DNA of 12,689 nt from Anaerolineae bacterium (GTDB lineage: Bacteria > Chloroflexota > Anaerolineae > B4-G1): contig JADHWW010000060.1 in assembly GCA_016783285.1 (NCBI GenBank), forward strand, positions 1-12,689. The letters are read 5' to 3'. The notes under the pieces are model-generated. The model made no database searches and had not been told where the DNA came from. It worked only from the letters and a program-made list of their open reading frames with translations. Positions 12,089 through 12,689 of this stretch are shown piece after piece; within the stretch, counting starts at the first letter, position 1, and every line of letters starts with the position of its first letter. Made by a program: the position numbers and the translations under genes.

Positions 12089-12689
12089 CTGCGCGTGTGT
12101 GTGGATGGCGTAGTGCTATATCGCTTCGGAGGGCTGGGCGGGGCCGAGGGGCTGATCCACGCCGTTCTGACTCGCATCGGCGGCGTGAGCCAGGGGCCTT
12201 ATGCCACGCTCAACCTGGGCCACACCGTCGGTGACGATTTGGCAGCGGTGGAGGAGAATCACAGGCGGGCCTTGGGAGCGCTGGGATTGGAGCCTGGGCA
12301 GGTCGTCAGCCCCTACCAGGTGCACGGCGCACGAGTAGGAGTGGTCGAGCGAGCCCACCTGGGCACTGTCCAGCCGGCTACCGACGCGCTGGTTACCAGT
12401 GTGCCCGCTGTGCCGCTGTTGATGCGCTTCGCCGACTGCGCGCCGGTTCTGTTCCTTGACCCCGTGCGGCGTGTGGTGGGGATAGCCCACGCGGGATGGC
12501 GCAGTGTGGTGGCGGGCGTCGTCGGAGCGACGGTACGGACGATGACGGAACGGTTGGGCTGCGACCCAGCCGACCTGTGGGCCGGCATTGGCCCGACCAT
12601 TGGCCCCTGCTGCTACGAAGTGGGGCCAGAAATCGCGGTGGCGGTGGAGGCAGCCTGTCCGCCTGGGGCCGGCGTGGTGCGCGACGGCG
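12086..12689 (+). CDS. pgeF: PgeF/YfiH-family laccase-domain protein (3' end outside window)
   Basis: 201 residues are visible, truncated by the window edge; the family is usually about 240-280 residues. Members are described as peptidoglycan-editing or purine-nucleoside enzymes with a Zn/Cu-type site. The active-site residues are in place: H80 in QVHGA, C118 in ADCAPVLFLDP and H135 in IAHAGWRS, with GPTIGPCCYEVG at 169-180. The N-terminal RIGGVSQGPYATLNLG (30-45) is also typical. ATG 12086 fits the family start. ATG 12071 and 12056 are in the same frame within the upstream repeat and would add 5 or 10 residues; an in-frame TGA at 12050-12052 stops anything longer. No ribosome binding site distinguishes the three. 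Confidence 0.9.
   Translation, partial: MLRVCVDGVVLYRFGGLGGAEGLIHAVLTRIGGVSQGPYATLNLGHTVGDDLAAVEENHRRALGALGLEPGQVVSPYQVHGARVGVVERAHLGTVQPATDALVTSVPAVPLLMRFADCAPVLFLDPVRRVVGIAHAGWRSVVAGVVGATVRTMTERLGCDPADLWAGIGPTIGPCCYEVGPEIAVAVEAACPPGAGVVRDG

Overview
This 12.7 kb window is a GC-rich (roughly 60%) bacterial chromosome segment. I infer a member of the Chloroflexota, probably Anaerolineae-like. The reasons are a secreted LysM/PA14 protein with Pro-Thr linkers, a membrane-anchored TPR protein, orphan DUF362 and DUF2085 genes, class II aldolase and EtfBA genes of mixed type, GTG and TTG starts, and low-complexity spacer repeats. No rRNA, tRNA, transposase or CRISPR array is visible.

Left block (+ strand, 1-3615): the tail of an unidentified gene, then a COG3375-type GNAT acetyltransferase, an enolase-superfamily MenC/N-succinylamino-acid-racemase-like enzyme and a PHP-domain metallohydrolase. 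They are packed with a 4-bp overlap and short gaps and look like one operon. A GNAT beside a MenC-like enzyme, with no other men gene in view, fits an N-acyl amino acid (D- to L-) pathway as well as menaquinone synthesis. The PHP gene carries an in-frame, G-run-rich low-complexity linker, and the same repeat type recurs just after its stop codon. The spacer at 3616-3854 separates two converging transcription units and holds palindromes.

Middle block (- strand, 8990 down to 3855): a membrane-anchored TPR protein, a DUF362 protein with its own near-consensus promoter, a secreted two-LysM/two-PA14 protein, and a class II fructose-bisphosphate aldolase.

Right block (+ strand, 9061-12689): a divergent promoter region separates the TPR gene from etfB-etfA. 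The etf leader (9112-9226) contains nested, mutually compatible stems: a 12-bp closing stem, an 8-bp internal stem, and four hairpins. One hairpin loop is perfectly complementary to the 5' strand of the internal stem, which permits an alternative fold. I found no match to a riboswitch class I can recall, and this is the strongest candidate for an undescribed element here. The etf operon ends in a further structured region and a strong 17-bp hairpin. After an extended -10 promoter come a DUF2085 membrane protein and a truncated pgeF/YfiH (laccase-domain) gene. The possible start codons of pgeF lie within a CAATGA-type tandem repeat.

Translation signals are mixed. menC, fba, the LysM gene, etfB and etfA have clear Shine-Dalgarno sequences. 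The TPR, DUF362, DUF2085 and pgeF genes do not, and the TPR gene looks leaderless.
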